Shown piece after piece: positions 54,117-63,917 of a stretch of DNA of 64,000 nucleotides; the stretch's first letter is position 1, and each line of letters opens with the position of its first letter. The notes below the pieces were generated by a model. That model ran no database searches and was not told the origin of the DNA. It saw only the letters and a program-made list of their open reading frames with translations. A program made the position numbers and the translations under genes. The stretch lies in contig JAUHYC010000014.1 of assembly GCA_030426685.1 (NCBI GenBank), positions 1 through 64,000 of the forward strand. The letters run 5' to 3'. The stretch comes from Alphaproteobacteria bacterium. GTDB taxonomy: Bacteria; Pseudomonadota; Alphaproteobacteria; Rhodobacterales; Rhodobacteraceae.

Positions 54117-55468
54117 TGACCGCAGCGTTGATCGGATTTGCGATTGTCTTGATCCTGGTGCTGATGCGCCTGCCCATTGTGTTTGCCATGGGTCTCGTCG
54201 GTACACTGGGATTTGCATACGAACGTGGTGGTTCGCTTTTTGACGAGCGTGGATTGAAAGCCGCCATGTCGATGGTGGGCCGCCAGATCACCGATACCGC
54301 ACAGGATTATGGTCTATCCGTTGTTCCACTGTTCATCCTGATGGGCCTGTTCGTGAACAAGGGTGGTATGGCGCGTGAACTCTATGCGGTGTCCAACGCC
54401 TTTCTGGGCCACATGCGAGGTGGAATCGCGATGGCGACCGTTGCAGCCTGCGGCGGGTTTTCAGCCATTTGCGGATCATCCTTGGCGACTGCCGCCACCA
54501 TGTCCAAAGTCGCAATGCCGCAAATGCGGCGCTATGGCTACTCGGACGAACTCTCGACCGCCTCGATTGCCGCAGGCGGCACGCTGGGCATTCTGATCCC
54601 GCCTTCGGTCATTCTGGTCATTTACGGGCTGCTCACCGAAACCTCGATCGGGAAACTGTTCATGGCCGGCATCATCCCCGGCATCCTCGGCATCCTCTTC
54701 TATCTCTTCGCCGTGCGCTGGACGGTTTGGCGCAACCCCGAGGCCGGACCGGCCGGGGAACGCGCCACCTGGTCGGAGCGCATCCGCGCGCTGGGTTCGG
54801 TCTGGGCTGTGCTGCTGTTGTTCTTTTTGGTGATTGGCGGGCTTTACGGAGCCTTCGATTTCGAGCCGCTGAACCTGACTTTCTCACCCACCGAGGCCGC
54901 GGGCATGGGCGCCGCCGGAGCCTTCGTGATCGCCCTGTTTCGTGGAGGACTTACAGTTGGTTCAACTTTCGAGGTGCTGAAAGAGACCTGCTTCACCGCA
55001 TCCGCCCTGTTCGCGGTGCTGATCGGCGCGCAAATATTCTCGAACTTCATCAATCTGGCCGGTTTGCCCGAAGCTCTGATTGCGATGGTCACGGCCTATG
55101 ATGTGGCGCCCTTTGTCGTGATCCTGATGATCCTTGGCATCTACATCATTCTTGGCTGCGTCTTCGAATCCCTCTCAATGCTGTTGCTGACAGTCCCGAT
55201 CTTCTTTCCGCTGGTTACGTCGCTGGGCTATGACCCGATCTGGTTTGGTATCGTTGTAGTGGTTGTCACCGAAATCTCGCTGATCACCCCACCCGTGGGC
55301 CTGAACGTCTTCATCCTGAAAGGTGTGGTGGGTGACGTCTCGACCGGCACCATCTTCCGCGGTGTTACGCCCTTCTGGGTCGCCGATATCTTCCGCCTTG
55401 CGCTGATCGTTCTGGTGCCCATCGTGGTTCTGTACCTGCCGCAGCAAATGGGCGCATTGGGGCACTAA
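54116..55468 (+). CDS. TRAP transporter large permease (DctM family)
   Basis: 450 aa, about twelve hydrophobic helices. FSAICGSSLATAATMSKVAMPQM near residue 114 and AAGGTLGILIPPS near 150 are signature DctM segments, as is LITPPVGLNVFILKG near 380. The start overlaps the DctQ stop; a longer frame into dctQ is not used. It carries the transport path and uses a sodium or proton gradient. Confidence 0.92.
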   Translation: MTAALIGFAIVLILVLMRLPIVFAMGLVGTLGFAYERGGSLFDERGLKAAMSMVGRQITDTAQDYGLSVVPLFILMGLFVNKGGMARELYAVSNAFLGHMRGGIAMATVAACGGFSAICGSSLATAATMSKVAMPQMRRYGYSDELSTASIAAGGTLGILIPPSVILVIYGLLTETSIGKLFMAGIIPGILGILFYLFAVRWTVWRNPEAGPAGERATWSERIRALGSVWAVLLLFFLVIGGLYGAFDFEPLNLTFSPTEAAGMGAAGAFVIALFRGGLTVGSTFEVLKETCFTASALFAVLIGAQIFSNFINLAGLPEALIAMVTAYDVAPFVVILMILGIYIILGCVFESLSMLLLTVPIFFPLVTSLGYDPIWFGIVVVVVTEISLITPPVGLNVFILKGVVGDVSTGTIFRGVTPFWVADIFRLALIVLVPIVVLYLPQQMGALGH

Positions 55469-55496
55469 GCCCCGCATCATCAAACAGGAGAACACC

Positions 55497-57521
55497 ATGT
55501 CCCTGCATCAGATTTCCAGCTTTGCCGCTGGCACTTGGGTTGCGCCCGGAGAAGGCGCACGGACCATCGCATCCGCTATCACCGGCGCACCGTTCGCCAG
55601 CGCCGGCAACGCCGCGCTCGACGTTCAGGCGATGCTTGATTATGCGCGCAACACCGGCGGCCCCGCCTTGCGCAAGCTCACGTTTCACGACCGCGCCCGG
55701 ATGCTTAAGGCGCTGGCGCAGGAGCTATCGGTGCACAAGCAGGCCCTCTACGACCTGAGCTTTGAGACCGGAGCCACACAGAAAGACCACCTGATCGACA
55801 TTGACGGTGGCATCGGCACCATGTTCGTCTTCGCATCAAAAGGACGGCGCGAGATGCCGGACGCTCAGGTCTATCTGGACGGAGACATCGAACAACTTTC
55901 GCGCAACGGCACGTTTCTCGGGCAGCATATCTGCACCCCCTTGCAGGGCGTTGCTGTCCACATCAACGCCTTCAACTTCCCGGTCTGGGGCATGCTTGAG
56001 AAACTGGCCCCAACGCTGCTGGCGGGTGTTCCGGCCATCGTCAAACCGGCCACCAACAGCTGCTATGTCACCGAACTGGCCGTGCGGATCATGCTGGACA
56101 GTGGCATCTTGCCCGCCGGTGCGCTGCAATTGGTATCGGGCGGGTTGGGAGACATGCTCGATCACTTGGCGTGTCAGGATGTGGTCAGTTTCACGGGCTC
56201 GGCCAATACCGCGTTGACGCTGCGACAGACGCCTGCGATCCTGCAGAACTCGGTCCGGTTCGTGGCGGAACAGGACAGCCTGAACGCCTCAATCCTAGGT
56301 CCCGACGCAGTATCTGGTACGCCGGAGTTCGATCTGTTCATCAAAGAAGTCACCCGCGAGATGACCACGAAGGCAGGGCAGAAATGTACCGCCATCCGAC
56401 GCATCATCGCGCCCGATAGTCAGGTCGACGCGGTGATCGACGCGCTGTCGGCGCGGCTGACCAAGATCACGGTCGGTGACCCACGGCAAGAGACTACGCG
56501 CATGGGGGCGCTTGTATCGAACGGACAGAAGGCCGATGTGTTGGAAAAGTCCGCTCTGATCGGGCAAGAGGCCGAGCGGGTTTTCGGCAACCCCGACGCG
56601 TTCGACCTGAACGGTCCCAAAACTGGCGCCTTCGTTCCCCCAATGCTGTTTCACTGCGCTGACCCCGACAATGCGCAGCGCGTGCATGATACCGAGGCGT
56701 TTGGCCCGGTTTCGACCTTAATGGGCTATCGCGATCTGGATCATGCGGTGGCGCTGGCCAATCGTGGTCAGGGCTCTCTGGTTACGTCGCTTATCACCCA
56801 TGACACCGACGTTGCACGCGGCGTAGTCATGGGCTCTGCGGCCTATAACGGGCGGATCTACATCAACGACCGAGACTCGATGGCGGAATCGACCGGCCAT
56901 GGCTCACCCCTGCCGCATATGGTGCATGGCGGGCCAGGCCGCGCGGGTGGCGGCGAGGAAATGGGCGGCATGCGCGGTGTGAAACACCATATGCAGCGCA
57001 CGGCCATTCAGGGCTCACCCCGGATGTTGAGCGAGATTGGCACCAAGTGGGCACCCGGCGCGCCTGAAATCAAAGGTCCTGCGCACCCCTTCACCCGCAA
57101 GTTTGGTGAATTGCAGATTGGGGAAACGCTGCACAGCGCTTCTCGCACTATCACGCTGGAGGATATCGAGCATTTCGCCGAGTTCACCGGCGATACGTTC
57201 TACGCCCATATGGACGAAGACGCGGCAGCACGGAACCCGTTCTTCCCCGGTCGTGTGGCACACGGATATCTGCTGCTCAGCTTCGCGGCGGGCCTGTTTG
57301 TAGAACCCAACGAAGGGCCGGTCCTGGCCAATACCGGACTGGACGGGCTACGCTTCATGAAGCCAGTTGTTGCCGGTGACAGCATCAAGGTTCGCCTCAC
57401 CGTCAAGCTCAAAACCCTGCGCAATGACGACTATGGCGAGGTCCGCTGGCACGTGACCCTGACCAATCAGGATGACGAACTGGTGGCCGAATACGATCTT
57501 CTCACGATGAACGCCCGCTAA
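55497..57521 (+). CDS. paaZ: Bifunctional oxepin-CoA hydrolase / semialdehyde dehydrogenase
   Basis: 674 aa. Residues 1 to about 520 form an aldehyde dehydrogenase with the general base in [12 protein letters not shown] near 263 and the catalytic Cys in GQKCTAIRR near 298. Residues about 530-674 are a MaoC-type (R)-hydratase with [19 protein letters not shown] and VAHGYLLLS. The enzyme opens oxepin-CoA and oxidises the aldehyde product. Both domains look intact. AGGAG precedes the ATG; it follows the TRAP genes by 28 bases. Confidence 0.95.
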   Translation: MSLHQISSFAAGTWVAPGEGARTIASAITGAPFASAGNAALDVQAMLDYARNTGGPALRKLTFHDRARMLKALAQELSVHKQALYDLSFETGATQKDHLIDIDGGIGTMFVFASKGRREMPDAQVYLDGDIEQLSRNGTFLGQHICTPLQGVAVHINAFNFPVWGMLEKLAPTLLAGVPAIVKPATNSCYVTELAVRIMLDSGILPAGALQLVSGGLGDMLDHLACQDVVSFTGSANTALTLRQTPAILQNSVRFVAEQDSLNASILGPDAVSGTPEFDLFIKEVTREMTTKAGQKCTAIRRIIAPDSQVDAVIDALSARLTKITVGDPRQETTRMGALVSNGQKADVLEKSALIGQEAERVFGNPDAFDLNGPKTGAFVPPMLFHCADPDNAQRVHDTEAFGPVSTLMGYRDLDHAVALANRGQGSLVTSLITHDTDVARGVVMGSAAYNGRIYINDRDSMAESTGHGSPLPHMVHGGPGRAGGGEEMGGMRGVKHHMQRTAIQGSPRMLSEIGTKWAPGAPEIKGPAHPFTRKFGELQIGETLHSASRTITLEDIEHFAEFTGDTFYAHMDEDAAARNPFFPGRVAHGYLLLSFAAGLFVEPNEGPVLANTGLDGLRFMKPVVAGDSIKVRLTVKLKTLRNDDYGEVRWHVTLTNQDDELVAEYDLLTMNAR

Positions 57522-57574
57522 TCGGTGGCACATAGCTGTTTTTCTTATTGGACCTAGCGGGTTAAACTGGTCTC

Positions 57575-58378
57575 ATGACCAGTCAAACCTCTTGGTTCGA
57601 AACGGCTGTGGCCGAACTGACGGATCCGCTTGACCAGCGGGTGTGGTCGATCATCGTGTCGCTCTTTGGTGACATGGCGCAGGATCGTGGCGCACAGATC
57701 TCAGGCGGGGCGCTGACCCGGATCATCGAACCGATGGGGATAAAACCCGAAGCGATCCGTGTCGCCCTGCACCGTCTGCGCAAGGACGGCTGGATCGAAA
57801 GTGACCGTATCGGCCGCGTCTCTCACCATGTGTTGACAGAGTTCGGGCGGACGCAATCGGCGGCTGTTACCCCGCGCATTTACGCGCGCGGGCCAGCGGT
57901 TGATGAACGCTGGCATCTGCTGATTGCCGAGGATGGTTCAGGCACGCAGCTTTTGGAAGAAGTAATGCTTAGCCGAGACTATACGCCCATCGGACGCAAC
58001 GTTGCCCTTGGCGCAGGACCCATCCCGGATCAGACAGAGGGCCTGCTGGCGCTGGAGATCTCACCAAAACGTGCTCCGAAATGGGTTCAGGATCGTCTAT
58101 GTCCGCACGAGCTGCGCGCCTCATGTCTGACCTTGCTAAATGCGGCTGAACGCGCTGCGGAAACCCGCCCGAAGGGATGGGCGCCAACTCCGCTGCAAAG
58201 CGCGACGCTGCGCACCTTGCTGGTGCATCGATGGCGGCGTGTGGTGCTGCGGCAACCCGACCTTCCACCCGCATTTTTCCCACCGGATTGGGTTGGGCCG
58301 GCTTGCCGAGATGCGGTGTTCCGCATGCTCGACACCCTGCCCCGCCCATCGTCTGCTGTACTAAACGGAACAGGCTGA
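57575..58378 (+). CDS. paaX: PaaX family transcriptional repressor
   Basis: 267 aa. The N-terminal winged-helix segment (DQRVWSIIVSLFGDMAQDRG, GALTRIIEPMGIKPEAIRVALHRLRKDGW) is characteristic of PaaX, followed by the helical C-terminal domain with CPHELRASCLTLLNAAERA. PaaX of E. coli represses paa genes and responds to phenylacetyl-CoA. Its presence with a TetR-type PaaR in one cluster is notable. It follows paaZ by 53 bases and could share its transcript. Confidence 0.92.
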   Translation: MTSQTSWFETAVAELTDPLDQRVWSIIVSLFGDMAQDRGAQISGGALTRIIEPMGIKPEAIRVALHRLRKDGWIESDRIGRVSHHVLTEFGRTQSAAVTPRIYARGPAVDERWHLLIAEDGSGTQLLEEVMLSRDYTPIGRNVALGAGPIPDQTEGLLALEISPKRAPKWVQDRLCPHELRASCLTLLNAAERAAETRPKGWAPTPLQSATLRTLLVHRWRRVVLRQPDLPPAFFPPDWVGPACRDAVFRMLDTLPRPSSAVLNGTG

Positions 58379-58467
58379 CCGAACGGCGGGCACAGCATCA
58401 GGATACACATGGCGCAATCTGGTCTTTGGCAATACCATCCGATCGCAGACTCAATCGGAGGCTCTTG

Positions 58468-59439
58468 ATGTCAATACTGCTGTCGCTTGCCCTTCTCTTG
58501 GCCGCCATTCTGCTGGGCATGCACCTGTGGACCCGCCGCCTGACCCGGCAGGGAATGGATATGGTCCCTCAACAGGGCCAGATCGTTCCCGTGCAGGGCG
58601 GCAGCATCCACTATGTTGAGAAAGGCGACCCGACCAACCAGACGATTGTCATGATTCACGGCCTGTCCGGTCAACTGCAGCATTTTACCTATGCTCTGGT
58701 GGATGAGCTTGCCAAAGATTATCACGTGCTGGCAGTCGATCGACCGGGTTGCGGCTATTCCACACGCGATGAGGCTCAGCTTGCCGCCCTGCCCGAGCAG
58801 GCCCGAATGATCCACGAGTTCCTCGAAATCAAAGGTGTAGATAAGACCGTCTTGGTCGGCCATTCACTGGGGGGTGCGGTCTCGCTGGCTATGGCTCTGG
58901 ACTATCCTGAAAAGACGCAGGCGCTGGCATTGCTGGCCCCATTGACACAACAGATGCCCGGCACACCTGCAGTCTTCAAACCGCTCGAAATCCGCACCGA
59001 GTGGCTGCGCAATCTGATCGGCAATACAATTGCCGTACCAATGGCCCGCAAAACCGCTCCACTGGTCCTGAACGATGTCTTTGCCCCCGAGCCTGCCCCG
59101 GCAGATTTCCTGGATCGCGCCGGGGGTGCGCTGGGTCTGAGGCCTTCGGCCTTCATCACAGCCTCACAAGATGTCATAGGTATCGAGGCAAGCTTAGACC
59201 CCTTGTGCCAACGCTACGGTGACCTGAACGTGCCCGGAGGTATTCTATTCGGCGCCGAGGACCCAATCCTTTCGGCAGACATACACGGCGCAACAATGAC
59301 GAAGTTCGGCCTGACCTTCGAAACACTTGAGAACAGGGGGCACATGATACTCATCACAACTCCCGATACCTGTGCGCATTTTATCCGTCAGATCGCCAAG
59401 ACCCACAGCGCTTTGGCGACGTCACAAACCGGCCGCTGA
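58468..59439 (+). CDS. Membrane-anchored alpha/beta hydrolase
   Basis: 323 aa. An N-terminal hydrophobic helix (SILLSLALLLAAILLGMHLW) acts as anchor or uncleaved signal. The hydrolase domain has VMIHGLSGQLQHF near residue 64, GHSLGGAVSL near 132 with the nucleophilic Ser, Asp in GAEDPILSAD and the His in ENRGHMILITTP. The ATG at 58468 has CGGAGG; a longer frame inside paaX is rejected. Substrate unknown; esterase or lipase roles are possible. Confidence 0.87.
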   Translation: MSILLSLALLLAAILLGMHLWTRRLTRQGMDMVPQQGQIVPVQGGSIHYVEKGDPTNQTIVMIHGLSGQLQHFTYALVDELAKDYHVLAVDRPGCGYSTRDEAQLAALPEQARMIHEFLEIKGVDKTVLVGHSLGGAVSLAMALDYPEKTQALALLAPLTQQMPGTPAVFKPLEIRTEWLRNLIGNTIAVPMARKTAPLVLNDVFAPEPAPADFLDRAGGALGLRPSAFITASQDVIGIEASLDPLCQRYGDLNVPGGILFGAEDPILSADIHGATMTKFGLTFETLENRGHMILITTPDTCAHFIRQIAKTHSALATSQTGR

Positions 59440-59480
59440 ACGGAGCAGTCAAAGAATCTCGGTGCTGGGGCATTTCCCTC

Positions 59481-59508
59481 TTGACCCTCCCCGGCCCCTC
59501 GCTTAAAT
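59481..59508 (+). promoter_or_regulatory. Putative tRNA promoter
   Basis: TTGACC and TTAAAT lie 16 bases apart, followed by the tRNA start 15 bases after the -10. Both elements fit a housekeeping sigma-70 promoter. Confidence 0.65.
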
Positions 59509-59522
59509 CGCCACTCACTCAT

Positions 59523-59599
59523 GGCGGAGTAGCTCAGTTGGTTAGAGCAGCGGAATCATAATCCGCGTGTCGGGGGTTCAAGTCCCTCCTCCGCTACCA
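59523..59599 (+). tRNA. tRNA-Met (anticodon CAT)
   Basis: 77 nt with encoded CCA. Acceptor arms GGCGGAG and CTCCGCT pair (first pair G-U); the D arm is GCTC-AGTTGGTTA-GAGC. The anticodon arm is GCGGA-ATCATAA-TCCGC with CAT, and the T arm holds TTCAAGT. G-U at the acceptor end and lack of initiator features suggest elongator Met. A CAT-reading tRNA-Ile2 cannot be fully excluded. Confidence 0.93.
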
Positions 59600-59755
59600 A
59601 ATTCCCGCATGAAGAGCCTTAAAACAAAGGGGCTTTCACAGGTGACCGGGGTCAGATCCCCATATAGACCCCCGCATATTCCCCGTAAGAAAGGTATTCA
59701 AGGTTCGTATATGAGGCGGCGTGGCAAGCTTTTTCAAAGTTTTGGGCTGATGCTG

Positions 59756-60346
59756 CTAAGTTTGAAATTCGACGTATTCAACGTTCGAGATCATATGCCC
59801 ACCTAATTCTAAAGCCTCTTTGAACTTCACGAGGTCGGTCTGGGACAACGCCAATTTGGCATTCACAAGTGTTTCGCCATTTTTGTTGTCGACCAATGCC
59901 GGACACAACATATTGCCCGATTGACACTCAGAGGCAGCTTTAAACACTTTCGTTATCAAATCTCTCATCTCTTCCAATTTTTCCGGTTGAAGATCGGTGC
60001 TTTGAGAGTGGAGCAATTCACCTAGTCGCTCAGCATGAGTTCGCAATTCGCTGGAAACTGGCACGTACACAGAAACAAACTGAAAACCATTTGCGAAGTC
60101 GTTCGTTATTCTCTGGATTTTCTCGAGCCCGAAAATGCGCCTTAGTTCATGGGACTGTTTCCCGATTTTCCACCGAGCCGGGAGTGATTTTCGATACTCT
60201 TATTGCGCTTCCAAATAGTCTTGTTGTCGTCTTTCCACGAAGCATCGTAGCTCAAAGGCAGCATAGAACAAGTTTCGCGGGTTCCCTTCTTCGAGGCAAT
60301 CTTTAGCTCTATCCAAATACGCTTCAGAACCGCAACTGTTGTTCAT
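59756..60346 (-). pseudogene. HEPN-like protein gene interrupted by an in-frame ochre codon
   Basis: Reading leftward from an ATG at 60346, preceded by GAGGAG, gives 48 residues (MNNSCGSEAYLDRAKDCLEE..., then NLFYAAFELRCFVERRQQDY) and a TAA at 60202-60200. The same frame then runs on without a stop to 59756, giving a 147-residue remainder (EYRKSLPARWKIGKQSHELRR...). Together about 196 residues look like one helical protein; the YAALELR-type segment resembles HEPN-like families seen in defence islands. A CAA-to-TAA change would explain the break. The low GC of the region suggests transfer. Reinitiation at GTG 60070 is possible. Confidence 0.65.
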
Positions 60347-60580
60347 AAAACTCCTCAACAACTCAAACCAATTTGGCTGCCATCGTCGACACTCCTATCT
60401 TCGTGTCAACGGTCGCTTTAACCGCCAAAAAAAACTTCAAGTCACAGTCTTTCAGAGCACTAGGACTTTTGCGGTGTCAATGCCATTCGACAGTTTGTAT
60501 TTCGAAATTTAGACATGGTTTGGAAATTCCGACAGCTAGGCACAATTACGCTGCTTGCATCGTGAAGTCATTCAGTTGAT

Positions 60581-61483
60581 TCAACCTGGTTTGTACGGCT
60601 CCAGACTTTCAACAAACTGTTCGATGAATTCCATCGTCACGAGCGACGGTTGCTTCAGTATTGGTCGTATCAATGAGAGTGTATGGGGTGAATATGGCTT
60701 GAATGGCCTATGGCTCAATCCGCGCTCTGCATATTGGACGGCGTCCAGCTCGCTCACGACCGAAACGCCGACACCCTTTACCGCCAATTCGCAGGCCGCT
60801 GTGAACTGCCTGACTTCGATATGAGAGTTCAATGCGACATTGGCATTTTGAAACGTTTTTGAAAGACGTCCGAAAAAGTCGCTGTCACGCCTTGTGTGGA
60901 TAATATTCTCACCGGCAAGATCGGATGGTGTTACTTCTGTAAGGTGCTCCAAATCATGCCCAGCAGGGAACACACAAACTGTGCGGACGTCGATATTTCT
61001 GCTTTCGACCGCCGGGTGCCCATTAAAGCCGTCGGTGATTCCAAAGTCATACTGCTCTCCCACCATCCACTCGAGAATGCGCTCTGGTCTGTCCGGTTCG
61101 ATCGTCATGGTGACACCGGGCCTGTCTTCCAAAAATCTGGCGACGACACTTGGCAGGTGGCTTGTGGCGAATCCGGGCAGGCATGCCACACGGATGTGTC
61201 CGGCTTTTCGTTGCGTAATGTCCTGGCTGACATCCGAAATCTGTTTCATCAGCTCCAGCACGCGTTCAACGCTGGGCTGCAGGTAGCGAACCTCCTGTGT
61301 CGGTATCAGTCGACCCTCGCGGCGATCAAAAAGCTGAAACCCAATCGATTTTTCAAGGTCCGATAGCAATCTGCTGACGGCCGGCTGGCTGATCCCCAGA
61401 TCGGAGGCTGCAGCAGTAACCGAGCCGTTGGTGGTCACAGCCATCAGGGCCTCCAATTGCCGAATTCTCAATAATTGACTCAT
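60581..61483 (-). CDS. LysR family transcriptional regulator
   Basis: 300 aa. The N-terminal helix-turn-helix (IRQLEALMAVTTNGSVTAAASDLGISQPAVSRLLSDLEK pattern) is followed by the substrate-binding domain (HIRVACLPGFATSHLPSVVARFLED). The ATG at 61483, with AAGGG eight bases upstream, is preferred over ATG 61489 or an upstream reading. It is divergent from the ugp genes, so it may regulate them. Effector is unknown. Confidence 0.9.
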   Translation of the reverse strand: MSQLLRIRQLEALMAVTTNGSVTAAASDLGISQPAVSRLLSDLEKSIGFQLFDRREGRLIPTQEVRYLQPSVERVLELMKQISDVSQDITQRKAGHIRVACLPGFATSHLPSVVARFLEDRPGVTMTIEPDRPERILEWMVGEQYDFGITDGFNGHPAVESRNIDVRTVCVFPAGHDLEHLTEVTPSDLAGENIIHTRRDSDFFGRLSKTFQNANVALNSHIEVRQFTAACELAVKGVGVSVVSELDAVQYAERGLSHRPFKPYSPHTLSLIRPILKQPSLVTMEFIEQFVESLEPYKPG

Positions 61484-61570
61484 TGCCATACCCTTCTGGG
61501 GATCTCGATTTGTGAACGGCATAATATCGCCTTATGTTTTTCAGCAATAGATCGAGCTTGAATTATATTT

Positions 61571-61599
61571 CTGTAACGTTAACGTCGTGAAATCGTCAT
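61571..61599 (+). promoter_or_regulatory. Pho-box-like array upstream of ugpB
   Basis: CTGTAAC, ACGTCGT and TCGTCAT, three 7-mers each separated by 4 bases (11-bp phasing), match the PhoB consensus CTGTCAT at 5, 4 and 5 of 7 positions. The array is 66 bases before the ugpB start. Ugp systems are classic Pho regulon members. The match is imperfect. Confidence 0.5.
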
Positions 61600-61664
61600 G
61601 TGTGCCGTTTACGCGTTGCGGTCGGTATTCAACGAAGCATCGAACCTGATGCATGGGAGGAATC

Positions 61665-62975
61665 ATGAAGAATAATCTGCTGGGCGCTTTCGCCTTAACA
61701 ACTGTCTTGTCTCCAGTGGCGGCAATGGCGCAAACCGAGGTTCAGTTCTGGCATGCTTTCACCGGTCGCCTTGGGGAGCTTGTCAAAGCTCAGGTCGAAG
61801 AATTCAACGCCAGCCAGGATGAGTTTGTCGTGGTCGAAAGCCACAAAGGCAACTACTCGGAAACATTGAATGCTGGCATTGCCGCATTCCGTGCCGGTGA
61901 GCAGCCCCATATCCTAATGGTATTCGAGGTGGGCACGGCAACGATGATGTCGGCCAAGGGCGCGATCAAACCGGTCTATGAAGTGATGGCTGAAAGCGGC
62001 GCATCTTTTGATCCTGACGCATATATCGGAGCCGTCAAAGGGTACTATACAACAACTGACGGAGACATGCTGTCGCTTCCGTTCAACTCCTCAACGCCAG
62101 TATTGTGGGTCAACCGCGACGCATTCGAAGCGGCAGGTGTTGATCCCGACACAGATCTATCCACTTGGGAAAAAGTTGGAGATGCGCTTGAGCAATTGAA
62201 AGCTGGTGGCGAAGACTGCCCTCTGGTCACTGCTTGGCAAAGCTGGGTCCATCTGGAGAACATGTCGGCCTATCACAACGTCCCGTTTGCATCGAAGGAC
62301 AACGGTTTTGCCGGTCTGGATACCGAATTGATGTTGAACGGTCCGGCACAAGTGGCGCACCTGACTGCGATGGGTGACTGGGCCAAAGATGGCAAGTTCA
62401 TCTACACCGGGCGCAGAAACGAAGGTGGTGCGAACTTCCGATCAGGTGAGTGTGCATTGTTCACCGAAAGCTCTGCCGGATACGCGGGCATCAAGGCAGA
62501 AGCCGAGTTCGATTTTGACGTGCGCCCGCTGCCATATTGGGAAGCAATCACCAGCGAACCGCAAAACACAATTATCGGTGGCGCGTCTCTTTGGGTGATG
62601 GAAGGTCATGACCCCGAGGAATACAAAGGCGTCGGTGAATTCCTGAGTTTCTTGTCCTCGTCCGATGTGCAGGCGGCCTGGCATCAGAATACCGGCTATC
62701 TTCCGATCACGGCTGAAGCTGGTGAAGCCACTCGTGCAGCGGGATTCTATGAAGAAAACCCGGGAACTGACATAGCCGTGATCCAGATGACAGCAAAAGA
62801 ACCGACAGCGAATTCGAAAGGTCTGCGGCTGGGGTCGTTCGACCAGATTCGCGGCATTATCGACGAAGAGCTTGAGGCTGTCTGGTCCGGTGAAAAGACC
62901 GCTCAGGAAGCGATGGACAGCGCGAAAGAACGCGGTGACGCATTGCTGCGCCGGTTCGAATCCGCAAATCAGTAA
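61665..62975 (+). CDS. ugpB: sn-Glycerol-3-phosphate-binding periplasmic protein
   Basis: 436 aa. The signal peptide ends near AMA before QTEVQFWHAF (residue 23). Segments match E. coli UgpB closely: NSSTPVLWVNRDAFEAAG, TAWQSWVHLENMSAYHN, NTIIGGASLWVM, WHQNTGYLPIT and GLRLGSFDQIR. UgpB captures glycerol-3-phosphate and glycerophosphodiesters for uptake of phosphate and carbon. The ATG at 61665 has GGGAGGA upstream; a shorter upstream ATG is rejected. Confidence 0.93.
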   Translation: MKNNLLGAFALTTVLSPVAAMAQTEVQFWHAFTGRLGELVKAQVEEFNASQDEFVVVESHKGNYSETLNAGIAAFRAGEQPHILMVFEVGTATMMSAKGAIKPVYEVMAESGASFDPDAYIGAVKGYYTTTDGDMLSLPFNSSTPVLWVNRDAFEAAGVDPDTDLSTWEKVGDALEQLKAGGEDCPLVTAWQSWVHLENMSAYHNVPFASKDNGFAGLDTELMLNGPAQVAHLTAMGDWAKDGKFIYTGRRNEGGANFRSGECALFTESSAGYAGIKAEAEFDFDVRPLPYWEAITSEPQNTIIGGASLWVMEGHDPEEYKGVGEFLSFLSSSDVQAAWHQNTGYLPITAEAGEATRAAGFYEENPGTDIAVIQMTAKEPTANSKGLRLGSFDQIRGIIDEELEAVWSGEKTAQEAMDSAKERGDALLRRFESANQ

Positions 62976-62986
62976 TTTGCAATCCG

Positions 62987-63010
62987 ATGCGGGCTCTCCG
63001 GAGCCCGCAT
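62987..63010 (+). terminator. Hairpin between ugpB and ugpA
   Basis: ATGCGGGCTC-TCCG-GAGCCCGCAT is a perfect 10-bp stem with a tetraloop followed by TTTCTTTCTT. It should stop part of the transcripts after ugpB, giving more binding protein than permease. Confidence 0.8.
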
Positions 63011-63035
63011 TTTCTTTCTTCGGTGGAACAACAAG

Positions 63036-63917
63036 ATGGAAAAACGCGTCACCTTTCGCGGCTGGCTGTTGCCGTTGGTACTGATCGCGCCGCAGGTCAT
63101 CATTTCCGCCGTATTTTTCTTTTACCCTGCGGGACAGGCAGTGTGGCAGTCACTTTTTATTCCTGACCCATTTGGGCTGTCCTCTCAATTCGTTGGCTTT
63201 GGCAACTTTGAATTCCTGCTTAGTGACAAGTACTACCGTGCGTCCTTTGTAACTACGGCGATTTTTTCGACGCTGGTTACGCTGTGCTCGATGATTCCCG
63301 CATTGTTTCTGGCAGTTATTGCCGATCGGTTGATCAAGGGTTCAGGTGTCTACAGAACGCTGTTGATCTGGCCGTACGCCGTTGCCCCGGCTGTGGCAGG
63401 TGTGCTGTGGCTGTTCATGTTCAACACGCGCGTGGGTGTTGTTTCATGGTATCTCGGTCAGTTTGGATATGATTGGAACCACGTTCTGAACGATGCCGAG
63501 GCTATGGGTCTCGTTGTCGTCGCTTCGGCCTGGGGGCGCATCAGCTATAACTTCCTGTTCTTCTTTGCAGCGCTGCAATCCGTACCCCGCTCGGTCATCG
63601 AAGCGGCCGCGATTGACGGGGCCCATTTTTGGCGCCGGTTCTTCACCATTGTGCTGCCACTGCTATCACCTACTGCTTTCTTCTTGCTGGTGGTGAATGT
63701 TGTTTACGCTTTCTTTGAAACCTTCGGGGTGATCCACACGATCACGGGCGGTGGGCCTCAACAGGCCACAACAATATTGGTCTACAAGGTTTTTTCAGAC
63801 GGGTTTGTCGGACAGGATCTTGGTTCATCCTCGGCACAATCGGTCATTCTGCTGATCGTGGTCGGCCTGCTGACTGTGGTTCAGTTCAAATACGTGGAAA
63901 AGAGGGTGCATTACTGA
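63036..63917 (+). CDS. ugpA: sn-Glycerol-3-phosphate ABC transporter permease UgpA
   Basis: 293 aa with about six transmembrane helices. The N-terminal [24 protein letters not shown] segment and the EAA loop ([27 protein letters not shown]-like) match Ugp[21 protein letters not shown] is a typical C-terminal region. The stop overlaps the next start (TGATG). Confidence 0.93.
   Translation: MEKRVTFRGWLLPLVLIAPQVIISAVFFFYPAGQAVWQSLFIPDPFGLSSQFVGFGNFEFLLSDKYYRASFVTTAIFSTLVTLCSMIPALFLAVIADRLIKGSGVYRTLLIWPYAVAPAVAGVLWLFMFNTRVGVVSWYLGQFGYDWNHVLNDAEAMGLVVVASAWGRISYNFLFFFAALQSVPRSVIEAAAIDGAHFWRRFFTIVLPLLSPTAFFLLVVNVVYAFFETFGVIHTITGGGPQQATTILVYKVFSDGFVGQDLGSSSAQSVILLIVVGLLTVVQFKYVEKRVHY

Noticed and set aside
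55497-57521. Hydratase-only PaaZ variant as used in tropodithietic acid formation
   Set aside because: Both the aldehyde dehydrogenase and MaoC domains are complete, with Cys and Glu present, so it is the catabolic form.
59523-60580. Integrated element using the tRNA as attachment site
   Set aside because: No integrase and no repeat of the tRNA 3' end was seen in the window; only the GC drop suggests transfer.
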